Shown piece after piece: positions 12,680 through 19,464 of a DNA stretch of 26,777 nucleotides. Source of the stretch: CAZQEC01 sp964591565 (GTDB lineage: Bacteria; Patescibacteriota; UBA1384; CAJBMM01); assembly GCA_964591565.1 (NCBI GenBank), contig CAZQEC010000010.1, positions 1-26,777 on the forward strand. The letters are read 5' to 3'. A program made the translations under genes and the position numbers. Below the pieces are notes generated by a model. It was not told where the DNA came from. It worked only from the letters and a program-made list of their open reading frames with translations, and did no database searches. How positions within the stretch are numbered: the first letter of the stretch is position 1; each line of letters opens with the position of its first letter.

Positions 12680-15313
12680 ATGAATCGATTTTCACGGTTT
12701 TCGAAAGCCGTATTTATCCTAATTTTTAGCTTATTAAGTGTGCAAAATATGTTTGTAGGCGGTTTAGTTAATGTCGCCCAGGCGGCAGAGTGTGTACCAA
12801 CTGGTGTAGCCGAAAAATTGGCTATTTTTACAACGACTAAAAGTGACGGGACTAGACCTACAACTAGCCTTGATCCGCAAACGATAATTGTTAATCAACT
12901 ATCGACGAAATTGGAAGTAGAAATAAACGACAATTGTGATAATCCAGTCGCCTCGTTAGCATCTACTAAGGTTTCAATTAGCATCACACCAAATATAGCA
13001 AATCTTTCATCAGATTCTCGAGGTAGCTTTACTAACCCATTTACAATTACCACAGGTAATAAACGTCGCGCGTTTTACCTTATTGGATCCGACGTAGGGA
13101 TTGCAGCAATTACTGCCTCAACCACGATAGATTCATTGACTCCTTTGTCATCAGGCACGCAAATTATAAATGTGACCGCGCCGGCGCCTACGCAATACGG
13201 TTCTTATAGCAACATACACGGAATTCCAGATTCTGTAATTGGTAGCGATGGCAGTGTGGCAAAGAAGGACATCGTGCCTGACGGTATCATAATCCGCTCA
13301 TACTACTCAAGCTCACTTTTAATCGACGGAGTTTCAACGAAGATAGCTGAAACGATTGCCACTGACGAAGGTGGTTTTGAAGTGAACACCGGCGATGATC
13401 AATACCGCAACGTCTATCTTCGCGCGGTTTATCCTGGAACGACAGAGGTGCCAAGTGAAGCGGTAGTCGTAGAACAATACTACCCAGCAATTGTATCAAA
13501 TCTAAAAGTAATGCACGGTACTGGCGACAAACCATCACTGACTTGGTCACAGACCGAAGATGAGCCAACATTTGCCGTTTATCGAAAGTTAGCCCCCGAT
13601 GTGTTTTCGGAAACATCGCTGGTAGTCAAAGATATATCCACCCCATTTTTTGAGGACACCTCTGCTTTGCCAGGCGTGAAATATAATTATGCTGTTAAAC
13701 AGATTGTGGACGATTCATACACTCCAGAATTTTTGCCGACGGTTGACATTCGTCTCGATTTAAGCAACGTGGTGTTTTTGCCGGCTGGATCATTGACCAG
13801 CGTGACCATGCCAACGGTTACGTTTAATGTCACGCCAGATTTGTATAATCAATGGGGATTAGATAAAAGCGTCATTAAAGCCCAGTACACCAATACGACC
13901 ACAAACGCAGTGTATTTATCTATCATCGCCGCGAGTGATCCAGCATTGTTTACGATGGTAGCCGCGGGTCCATATCTCGACGCGGTTGGTACGCCAATGC
14001 CCAGTTTGCCCGACGGCAGTTACACATCAAAATTAATGGCGGACGATTCAGTGCTGGTAGAGCCAAATGTGCCGCTAGGTATAATGGATTCGGTTACAAA
14101 CGTGGTCACTTATTCGATTGATTCAGTACTGCCAACAGCCCCATTATTATCCAAATTACGCTATTCCAACAGCATTCTATTCGGCATCGCTGGAGCGGTT
14201 GAGCCGAATGTGTTTGTAGATGTGTACGGTTCCGCCAGTCTAATCAGCACCAGCAAATTAGGTTCGGCGACCGCCGATGCAACTGGCGCGTTTCAATTTC
14301 CGGCTATGCCCATTCCAACCGGTGGCATCTTTTATTTGGTGGCTCGCGACGCTACAAGCAATCTAAGCCCTGCTACTGCTTTTGATGTGGTCACACTACC
14401 GATCGCGCCTGATGCATCTAAACTGACCATGGAAATGAATAAACCGGGCGCGCTAGATCGTATTTTAGGTGGTGCTGGCGCGGTTGTCGCCTTGGCGACT
14501 GTGCGCATTTTTGGGGCTGATCCAGCATTAAGCCCCGGTTTGGTGCCATTATACGAATTTTTGGCCAATTCAGATGGTAGTTTTACGCAGAATGTTGGTG
14601 ACAATCAGTCTGGTGCCTATTGGGTAGCGGTGTGGAATGGTGCTGGGAACTTAAGTACAGCGGTGAAATTATCCAACGCTACCGCTATTGCTGCACCAGC
14701 ATCGTTTATGGCCATCGGTGGCGACAATTCTGTCACATTGCATTGGGATTTGGTTGTCGGTGCTTCATATTACACTATTGAGGTGTATAACATTTCAACC
14801 AAGCAAAATTTGTCTACCGCCACTGTGTCTGGTACGCAGTCCAGCCTAAAGTTGACCTTAGTCAACGGTAGCTCGTATCGTTTTTACATTCACGCAGTGG
14901 ATGCAACTGGCAACACTAGCTTGCCAATGGAGACCGAAAGCACGCCTCATGCTCCTCGGGTTGTATATGCTGTAGCCAGTGTGCAAGCGGACGTGTCACC
15001 ACCAGTTGTACCAGTGGCCGAGCCAGTGACAGTGCGCTCTCAAGAAGTGACTAAAGCGAAACCTAAAGTAATGACTGAGGCAGTATTGCCGGCTCCACCT
15101 GTAGCGTCGGCTCCTGAACCAGAAACTCGCGATTGGACAACAGCATTAATTGTCGGGCTCGGTGTAGTACTTTTGGCTCTGGCTTGGTTTTTTGGTCGCA
15201 AGTTATGGATGATTGATTCATCTGAAACAGTTGTTACAACTATCAAGAAACCAAACTCTAAAAAGACCACTGATACGAAAAAAAAGAGCGATGCGGAAAA
15301 GCCGAGATGGTAA
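12680..15313 (+). CDS. Surface protein with Ig-like and fibronectin type III-like domains and C-terminal anchor
   Basis: AAAGGAG precedes the ATG. The 877-residue protein has a signal peptide ending AQAA near residue 35. An Ig/Big-like region lies at about 36-170, and a region of CNA-B/carboxypeptidase-regulatory type at about 175-265 (ATDEGGFEVNTGD). An FN3-like domain at about 270-355 (LKVMHGTGDKPSLTWSQ, YNYAVKQI) is followed by further beta-sandwich repeats at about 375-665 and a second FN3-like domain at about 671-757 (NSVTLHWDLVVGASYYTIEVY, YRFYIHAVDATGN). Then come a Pro/Val/Ala-rich stalk, one membrane helix at about 819-840 and a Lys-rich tail (KKPNSKKTTDTKKKSD). The layout is that of an adhesin or attachment protein held by a single C-terminal span, without LPXTG. 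In CPR cells such proteins may touch the host, which is inference. Confidence 0.8.
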   Translation: MNRFSRFSKAVFILIFSLLSVQNMFVGGLVNVAQAAECVPTGVAEKLAIFTTTKSDGTRPTTSLDPQTIIVNQLSTKLEVEINDNCDNPVASLASTKVSISITPNIANLSSDSRGSFTNPFTITTGNKRRAFYLIGSDVGIAAITASTTIDSLTPLSSGTQIINVTAPAPTQYGSYSNIHGIPDSVIGSDGSVAKKDIVPDGIIIRSYYSSSLLIDGVSTKIAETIATDEGGFEVNTGDDQYRNVYLRAVYPGTTEVPSEAVVVEQYYPAIVSNLKVMHGTGDKPSLTWSQTEDEPTFAVYRKLAPDVFSETSLVVKDISTPFFEDTSALPGVKYNYAVKQIVDDSYTPEFLPTVDIRLDLSNVVFLPAGSLTSVTMPTVTFNVTPDLYNQWGLDKSVIKAQYTNTTTNAVYLSIIAASDPALFTMVAAGPYLDAVGTPMPSLPDGSYTSKLMADDSVLVEPNVPLGIMDSVTNVVTYSIDSVLPTAPLLSKLRYSNSILFGIAGAVEPNVFVDVYGSASLISTSKLGSATADATGAFQFPAMPIPTGGIFYLVARDATSNLSPATAFDVVTLPIAPDASKLTMEMNKPGALDRILGGAGAVVALATVRIFGADPALSPGLVPLYEFLANSDGSFTQNVGDNQSGAYWVAVWNGAGNLSTAVKLSNATAIAAPASFMAIGGDNSVTLHWDLVVGASYYTIEVYNISTKQNLSTATVSGTQSSLKLTLVNGSSYRFYIHAVDATGNTSLPMETESTPHAPRVVYAVASVQADVSPPVVPVAEPVTVRSQEVTKAKPKVMTEAVLPAPPVASAPEPETRDWTTALIVGLGVVLLALAWFFGRKLWMIDSSETVVTTIKKPNSKKTTDTKKKSDAEKPRW

Positions 15314-15322
15314 TAATGAGGA

Positions 15323-15350
15323 AATTTTTAATTTTTAATTTTTAATTTAA
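15323..15350. repeat. AT-rich tandem repeat
   Basis: AATTTTT units are repeated about three times in the gap behind the surface-protein gene. It is low-complexity and no hairpin terminator is visible. Confidence 0.5.
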
Positions 15351-15420
15351 AAAATAAAGAAAAATAGAATCAGAAAATCGATGGGTATTCATCAATTTTT
15401 TAGATCAATGGTACATTTGA

Positions 15421-15426
15421 TATAAT
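15421..15426 (+). promoter_or_regulatory. Perfect -10 box placing the transcript start at the ATG
   Basis: TATAAT (15421-15426) ends six bases before the ATG at 15433, so transcription should begin at or within a base of the start codon. No clear -35 and no Shine-Dalgarno site are present. Confidence 0.55.
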
Positions 15427-15432
15427 GTGATT

Positions 15433-15855
15433 ATGTCCATTAAATATTACCAAGAAGATCATCCGGTGTACGCGCCGAACACCTTTCCTTTGCTCTATTT
15501 AACTGTGTTAGTGTTGTTGGGTTGGAGCATTATTATCGTGGTCAAAGGTATGGTTGAGAGTGTGCACCAGGCGCGTGAGTTGGCTAAACAAAGTTCTGCT
15601 ATTGATCAAGCCAAATTAGAGGTTGAGCTTGCCAAGCGGTTTATTGTATATCAACAAACCTCGAATTATGTGGAAAAACAGGCGAGGGAGCATTTTGCCT
15701 ACATAAAACCGGGTGAAACGGCGGTGGATTTGCCAGAAAATAGCGACCAATCTCAAGCATTGGAGAACGAAATTGCCGGACGCGACGCTAGGGCTAATGA
15801 ACGGGTGACCCAAACTCATCTTCAAGAATGGTGGCAGTACTTTTTCGGACGATGA
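15433..15855 (+). CDS. DivIC/FtsB-like septum formation protein
   Basis: The 140-residue protein has a short cytoplasmic N-terminus, one membrane helix at about 20-40 and a helical coiled-coil stretch at about 40-75 (HQARELAKQSSAIDQAKLEVELAK). It then carries the family signature YVEKQAREHFAYIKPGE at about 79-95, close to the Y-x-E-x-x-A-R-E-x-x-x-x-x-x-P-G-E of DivIC/FtsB. These bitopic proteins join FtsL and FtsQ in the division complex and help activate septal peptidoglycan synthesis. The C-terminal extension of about 45 residues is unusual for FtsB. I start at the ATG at 15433 rather than the GTG at 15427 because the -10 box leaves no room. It converges on the sigma-factor gene, sharing a terminator region. 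Confidence 0.78.
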   Translation: MSIKYYQEDHPVYAPNTFPLLYLTVLVLLGWSIIIVVKGMVESVHQARELAKQSSAIDQAKLEVELAKRFIVYQQTSNYVEKQAREHFAYIKPGETAVDLPENSDQSQALENEIAGRDARANERVTQTHLQEWWQYFFGR

Positions 15856-15872
15856 GTTCTGCGTCAATTTAT

Positions 15873-15909
15873 TGAAAAAGAAAAGCAGGGGAACTTTCGT
15901 CCACCTGCT
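15873..15909 (-). terminator. Terminator of the sigma-70 gene
   Basis: On the minus strand, AGCAGG-TGGA pairs with TCCCCTGCT around a CGAAAGT-type loop and is followed by TTTCTTTTTC. Confidence 0.75.
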
Positions 15910-15928
15910 AACAGATTTACTCTCCAAG

Positions 15929-16708
15929 TTATAGATATTGACACAATATGCCGATGCCTCTGAGGTGCAACTGTCTTGCTCGCTCCCGAGTGAATCCTAG
16001 CATATCTCCCACTTCAGCAAGGGTTTCAAGTGGGTCACCTCCGTCTAATCCGTACCGAAGATTGATAACTGCGTGAGCGTTAGGGGATTGACTGTGTAAT
16101 AGCTCCATGGCTCTTTCTATATCAACACGCAGCACGACAATCTCTTCAGGCGATTGTTTTGCGCTCGGCAAAATGTCGGCTAATGTGGTGAAGCTAGCAG
16201 ATTCTGCCGGTTGGTCAATAGATATGGATCCAACTATCTCTCGTAGAGATCTCAACGTCGTAACCGTTGCACCGATTTTGCGAGCCAGCTCTTCTTCGTC
16301 AAGAGCACACGGCGTTTTTTCTGGTGCTATAGTCGCCAGTTGAGACAGTGCACCGTGCATATGTTCCGGCACCGTAATCGTCCTACCGTTGAGGTAGATA
16401 TATCGCGCGATTGCTCGCTTTATCCACCACGTGGCGTAGGTTGAAAATCGGTACCCTTTTTGCCACTTAAACCGCTCTGCGGCTATCGCAAGACCTGGCA
16501 CTCCTGCCATGACCAGATCTTCAAGTTCAACCCGTGTGCGCCTGTATGACAATGCAATACTGTACACCAACTTCATGTTACACTCGATCAAGATATTACG
16601 GGCTGTTTCGCTACCCGAGTCTCGTTCTATGGCAAAATCTATCTCTTCCTGATGCGTGAGGACCCTCTTGTTAAAGAGGTTACGCATGGACCTATATACA
16701 TCATCCAT
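15929..16708 (-). CDS. Sigma-70 family RNA polymerase sigma factor (non-ECF)
   Basis: The start at 16708 has GGAGG seven bases upstream. The 259-residue protein has sigma region 1.2/2 at about 12-105, with NMKLVYSIALSYRR, ELEDLVMAGVPGLAIAAERF and the -10-reading segment YRFSTYATWWIKRAIARYI. Region 3 lies at about 108-165 (GRTITVPEHM, then EELARKIGATVTTL). Region 4 lies at about 195-257 (VINLRYGLDGGDPLETLAEVGDMLGFTRERARQLHLRGI), with the -35-reading helix-turn-helix. It lacks the long RpoD region 1.1, so it is more likely an alternative sigma of the group 2/3 kind than the primary one. In region 2.2 the usual EGNIGL reads AGVPGL, a notable change at the core-binding surface. It has its own terminator and a plausible TTGAAT-17-TCATAT promoter. 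Confidence 0.85.
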   Translation of the reverse strand: MDDVYRSMRNLFNKRVLTHQEEIDFAIERDSGSETARNILIECNMKLVYSIALSYRRTRVELEDLVMAGVPGLAIAAERFKWQKGYRFSTYATWWIKRAIARYIYLNGRTITVPEHMHGALSQLATIAPEKTPCALDEEELARKIGATVTTLRSLREIVGSISIDQPAESASFTTLADILPSAKQSPEEIVVLRVDIERAMELLHSQSPNAHAVINLRYGLDGGDPLETLAEVGDMLGFTRERARQLHLRGIGILCQYL

Positions 16709-16773
16709 CTTTAAACCTCCAAAACAAGAATGAACGTACCATACCACATTTGATCAATATATGAAAGAAAAGG

Positions 16774-16803
16774 TTGGCTTTATTCAATCTTTTATGGTAA
16801 GAT
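16774..16803 (+). promoter_or_regulatory. Possible promoter of the tRNA-fMet/tRNA-Met unit
   Basis: TTGGCT (16774-16779), an 18-bp spacer and TAAGAT (16798-16803). Transcription from here would include the folded leader at 16809-16923. Confidence 0.4.
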
Positions 16804-16808
16804 GTAGC

Positions 16809-16923
16809 TTGATACATTTGACGACGCTCAACCCCGATTTTTAAATCGGGATGAAAAGTGTCGCTTAAGTATCAACCCTGAGCGCACCCCGGGCTTCAAA
16901 ACCGGGAAGTCGAACGGGTTGAT
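16809..16923 (+). ncRNA. Folded leader with mutually exclusive pairings upstream of tRNA-fMet
   Basis: TTGATAC (16809-16815) is complementary to GTATCAA (16869-16875). ATCAACCC (16871-16878), which overlaps that partner, is complementary to GGGTTGAT (16916-16923). CGCTCA (16825-16830) is complementary to TGAGCG (16879-16884), giving pseudoknot topology with the first helix. Two local hairpins add CCCGATTT/AAATCGGG (16833-16850) and CCCGG/CCGGG (16888-16906). The density of exact complements suggests a structured RNA or switch. No known class is recognised. Confidence 0.4.
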
Positions 16924-16926
16924 GTT

Positions 16927-17001
16927 AGCGGGGTGGAGCAGCGGTAGCTCGTGGGGCTCATAACCCCGAGGTCGCAGGTTCGAATCCTGCCCCCGCCACC
17001 A
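16927..17001 (+). tRNA. Initiator tRNA-fMet(CAU)
   Basis: This is a 75-nt cloverleaf. Initiator marks are the GGGG/CCCC-rich anticodon stem with loop CTCATAA and an unpaired first acceptor position. The acceptor is AGCGGGG/CCCCGCC, so the 1-72 mismatch is A·C rather than the usual C·A. D-stem GAGC/GCTC has a short AGCGGTA loop, T-arm GCAGG-TTCGAAT-CCTGC, A73 and encoded CCA. Confidence 0.92.
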
Positions 17002-17105
17002 ATTCAGATGATAGTGGATGGAGGATAGAGGATAGAACACAGGGAAAGATCATTTTCGATCATCCCTCTTTCCATCTTCCATCCTCCATCTTCCATTTTC
17101 CGAAT
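17002..17105. repeat. Palindromic spacer between tRNA-fMet and tRNA-Met
   Basis: The spacer begins ATTCAGATGATAGTGGATGG directly after CCA and ends CCATCTTCCATTTTCCGAAT directly before the next tRNA. The two halves are complementary over about 42 bp with scattered mismatches. A GATCATTTTCGATC hairpin sits at the centre. Confidence 0.65.
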
Positions 17106-17181
17106 GGCGATGTAGCTCAGCGGTTAGAGCAAGGTCTTCATAAGGCCGAGGTCGGTAGTTCGATTCTACCCATCGCTACCA
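17106..17181 (+). tRNA. Elongator tRNA-Met(CAU)
   Basis: Acceptor GGCGATG/CATCGCT, D-stem GCTC/GAGC, anticodon loop TTCATAA (CAU), T-arm GGTAG-TTCGATT-CTACC, A73 and encoded CCA. It is read as Met rather than lysidine-modified Ile because a separate tRNA-Ile(UAU) exists at 11179, though sequence alone cannot exclude Ile. The trailing GTCAGAGGATGGATGACGG is complementary to its upstream arm. Confidence 0.88.
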
Positions 17182-17288
17182 AGTCAGAGGATGGATGACG
17201 GAGGACAGATGATGGAAAGAATCAGACTGTTATGGTTCGAGCGTCAGCGAGAACTAATGAGCGATGAGCGATTATGACTGTCGCGTGT

Positions 17289-17316
17289 TTGAATATCTGA
17301 CGATTTGTGCTACTAT
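17289..17316 (+). promoter_or_regulatory. Promoter of ftsH
   Basis: TTGAAT (17289-17294), a 16-bp spacer and TACTAT (17311-17316). The leader of about 35 nt carries GGAG seven bases before the ATG. Confidence 0.55.
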
Positions 17317-17358
17317 TTGTATCAATTCACCCGTCATTAATGTCAGCCGGAGAAAAAA

Positions 17359-19173
17359 ATGAAACAAGCTTGTTCTAAAAATGTCATCTATACAATTCTC
17401 ATCGCGGTCATTTTGCTGGTCGCCCTTTCTGGCTATCTATTTCCCCGCAAAGAAACAACGCGCGAAGTGCCTATTTCTGAAATCTCGACGCAAGTTAAAG
17501 ACGGCAACGTCAAGCGGGTCATTGTGAAGGGTGAGGAACAAATTGAAGCTATTTTGAAAGATGACACACGAGTGGTCGCCAAAAAAGAGCCAACCGCGGT
17601 GCTTAAAGATTACGACATTACTGCAGATAAAGTGACGATTGAAGTTCGGGCATCTGGCAACGGTGGATTATGGATCACTCTACTTTCGGCCATTGTACCA
17701 GTGGTACTGATTATCGGATTTTTTTATTTAATGATGCGACAAGCACAGGGTTCAAATATGAAAGCAATGTCTTTTGGCAAATCACGTGTCAAGGCGTACG
17801 AAGGCCAAAAGGTGACGACTTTCAAAGACGTGGCTGGTTTAATAGAGCCAAAGCAAGAATTGGAAGAAGTGGTTGATTTTTTACGTAGTCCAAACAAATT
17901 TACCAATCTTGGCGCCGAAATTCCGCGCGGAGTTTTACTGGTTGGACCTCCAGGCACTGGCAAAACCTTACTGGCTAAAGCGGTGGCAGGTGAAGCCAAA
18001 GTGCCATTTTTCGCTATGTCGGCCTCGGAGTTTGTGGAAATGTTTGTCGGAGTAGGCGCCAGTCGCGTGCGTGATTTGTTTCAAAAAGCCAAACGCAATA
18101 GTCCGTGCATTGTATTTATTGATGAATTGGACGCCATTGGTCGTCAGCGTGGATCTGGTTTGGGGGGTAGCCACGACGAGCGCGAACAAACTCTAAATCA
18201 AATTCTAGTGGAAATGGATGGCTTTGAAACCGACGAGAACGTCATTATTATGGGTGCAACTAATCGCCCCGATGTACTCGATCCAGCCCTACTGCGTCCC
18301 GGACGTTTTGATCGCCGTGTCCTTATTTCCTTGCCTGATCGTGTTGAGCGAACGGCCATTTTAACCATGCACAGCCAGAGTAAACCACTGGCCAAAGATA
18401 TAGATTTGGATCGCATTGCTGGCGTCACAACTGGTTTTTCCGGCGCTGATTTGAAAAATGTGGTTAATGAGGCCGCAATTATGGCGGTACGCGACGGTAA
18501 AAAAATTGTGGCTGCTAGTCATTTACAAGAGGCGGTTGAGCGCGTGGCTATGGGACCCGAGCGAAAATCACATCGTTTTTCGGACAAAGAGCGTCGTATG
18601 ACCGCTTTTCATGAGGGCGGTCACGCTATTTTAGCCCACGCTTTGCCCGAAGCAGACGCAGTGGAAAAAATTACTATTATTCCGCGTGGTATAGCTGGAG
18701 GATATACCTTAATGAACCCACCGGATGATCGCCACTACATGAGCGAGAGTCATTTTCGGGCCAATATGGTGGTCTCAATGGGTGGTAAAGTGGCTGAAGA
18801 GTTAGTGTTCAATGAAATGACCACTGGAGCGAGCGGGGATCTTAAATCTGCCACCAAAATTGCTCGTGATATGGTCACGCGCTACGGTATGAGTAAAAAA
18901 CTTGGTCCACGCACCTTTGGCGAACACGAGGAGATGATTTTTCTTGGTCGCGAAATTTCGGAACAACGTAATTACTCTGAAAGCGTGGCAAGCGACATAG
19001 ACGTTGAGGTGAAACGTATTTTGGTTGAAGCCGAAACACGTGCGCGCCAGATATTGACTAAATATCGCCACGTGCTTGACGCTCTAGCAGAAGCGTTACT
19101 TAAAGAAGAGTCATTGGACAAGTTAGCGTTTGAAAAATTAATTGTGACAACTCAGCCAAAGGGTCTAGTTTAA
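17359..19173 (+). CDS. ftsH: ATP-dependent zinc metalloprotease FtsH
   Basis: The 604-residue membrane protease degrades misassembled membrane proteins and selected cytoplasmic regulators. Two membrane helices lie at about 9-27 and 105-125, bracketing the small outside domain. The AAA module has Walker A GPPGTGKT at 196-203, Walker B VFIDELDAIG near 252-261 and the SRH NVIIMGATNRPDVLDPALLRPGRFDRRV. The pore motif is MFVGVGASRVRD. The M41 zinc site is HEGGH at 418-422, where most FtsH have HEAGH, and the third-ligand region is EELVFNEMTTGASGDL. Length and domain order are normal, though the tail after the peptidase domain is short. GGAG lies before the ATG. The gene is transcribed from its own promoter; a MITE follows before murJ. 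Confidence 0.97.
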   Translation: MKQACSKNVIYTILIAVILLVALSGYLFPRKETTREVPISEISTQVKDGNVKRVIVKGEEQIEAILKDDTRVVAKKEPTAVLKDYDITADKVTIEVRASGNGGLWITLLSAIVPVVLIIGFFYLMMRQAQGSNMKAMSFGKSRVKAYEGQKVTTFKDVAGLIEPKQELEEVVDFLRSPNKFTNLGAEIPRGVLLVGPPGTGKTLLAKAVAGEAKVPFFAMSASEFVEMFVGVGASRVRDLFQKAKRNSPCIVFIDELDAIGRQRGSGLGGSHDEREQTLNQILVEMDGFETDENVIIMGATNRPDVLDPALLRPGRFDRRVLISLPDRVERTAILTMHSQSKPLAKDIDLDRIAGVTTGFSGADLKNVVNEAAIMAVRDGKKIVAASHLQEAVERVAMGPERKSHRFSDKERRMTAFHEGGHAILAHALPEADAVEKITIIPRGIAGGYTLMNPPDDRHYMSESHFRANMVVSMGGKVAEELVFNEMTTGASGDLKSATKIARDMVTRYGMSKKLGPRTFGEHEEMIFLGREISEQRNYSESVASDIDVEVKRILVEAETRARQILTKYRHVLDALAEALLKEESLDKLAFEKLIVTTQPKGLV

Positions 19174-19250
19174 ACTAAAAGTTAGTTTGTCGGTCAACTT
19201 AGTGCTACAATTAAAGATGTTGTTTGGTGGAATTAGATAATTTTGGTTTA

Positions 19251-19432
19251 GAGCCTGTTTAGAATATCATGACTAGGGAAAACATCCATATTTTGAGCGA
19301 AAACCATGAAGACTGACGAACCATATCGAGATATGGTGAGGAAAGATGAGTGATTTGTAGCCAAAATATGAATGTTTTAACAGTCAAGCATTATTAAAAT
19401 TCGCTTTGTGCGGTGAGATTCTAAACAGGCTC
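19251..19432. mobile_element. MITE, 182 bp, TTA target duplication
   Basis: The perfect terminal inverted repeats GAGCCTGTTTAGAAT (19251-19265) and ATTCTAAACAGGCTC (19418-19432) are flanked by TTA on each side (19248-19250, 19433-19435). Internal inverted copies AAAACATCCATATTTTG and CAAAATATGAATGTTTT extend the palindrome. There is no transposase. A 3-bp TNA duplication recalls some IS5-family groups, but that assignment is tentative. Confidence 0.8.
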
Positions 19433-19464
19433 TTAGATTTGGCTACAAAAAGGGTAGATATATA

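Noticed and set aside
16888..16906. Possible tRNA with a UCA anticodon (CTTCAAA loop), as for selenocysteine
   Set aside because: No T-arm with TTCRANY, no acceptor and no CCA can be built around it; it is a plain hairpin. TGA is also used as a stop in this window.
16828..17040. Minus-strand frame with GQDSNLRPRGYEPHELP
   Set aside because: It is the antisense of tRNA-fMet and its folded leader, with no ribosome site.
19171..19189. Terminator after ftsH (AAACTAA/TTAGTTT)
   Set aside because: The stem is short and all but free of GC, and no T run follows.
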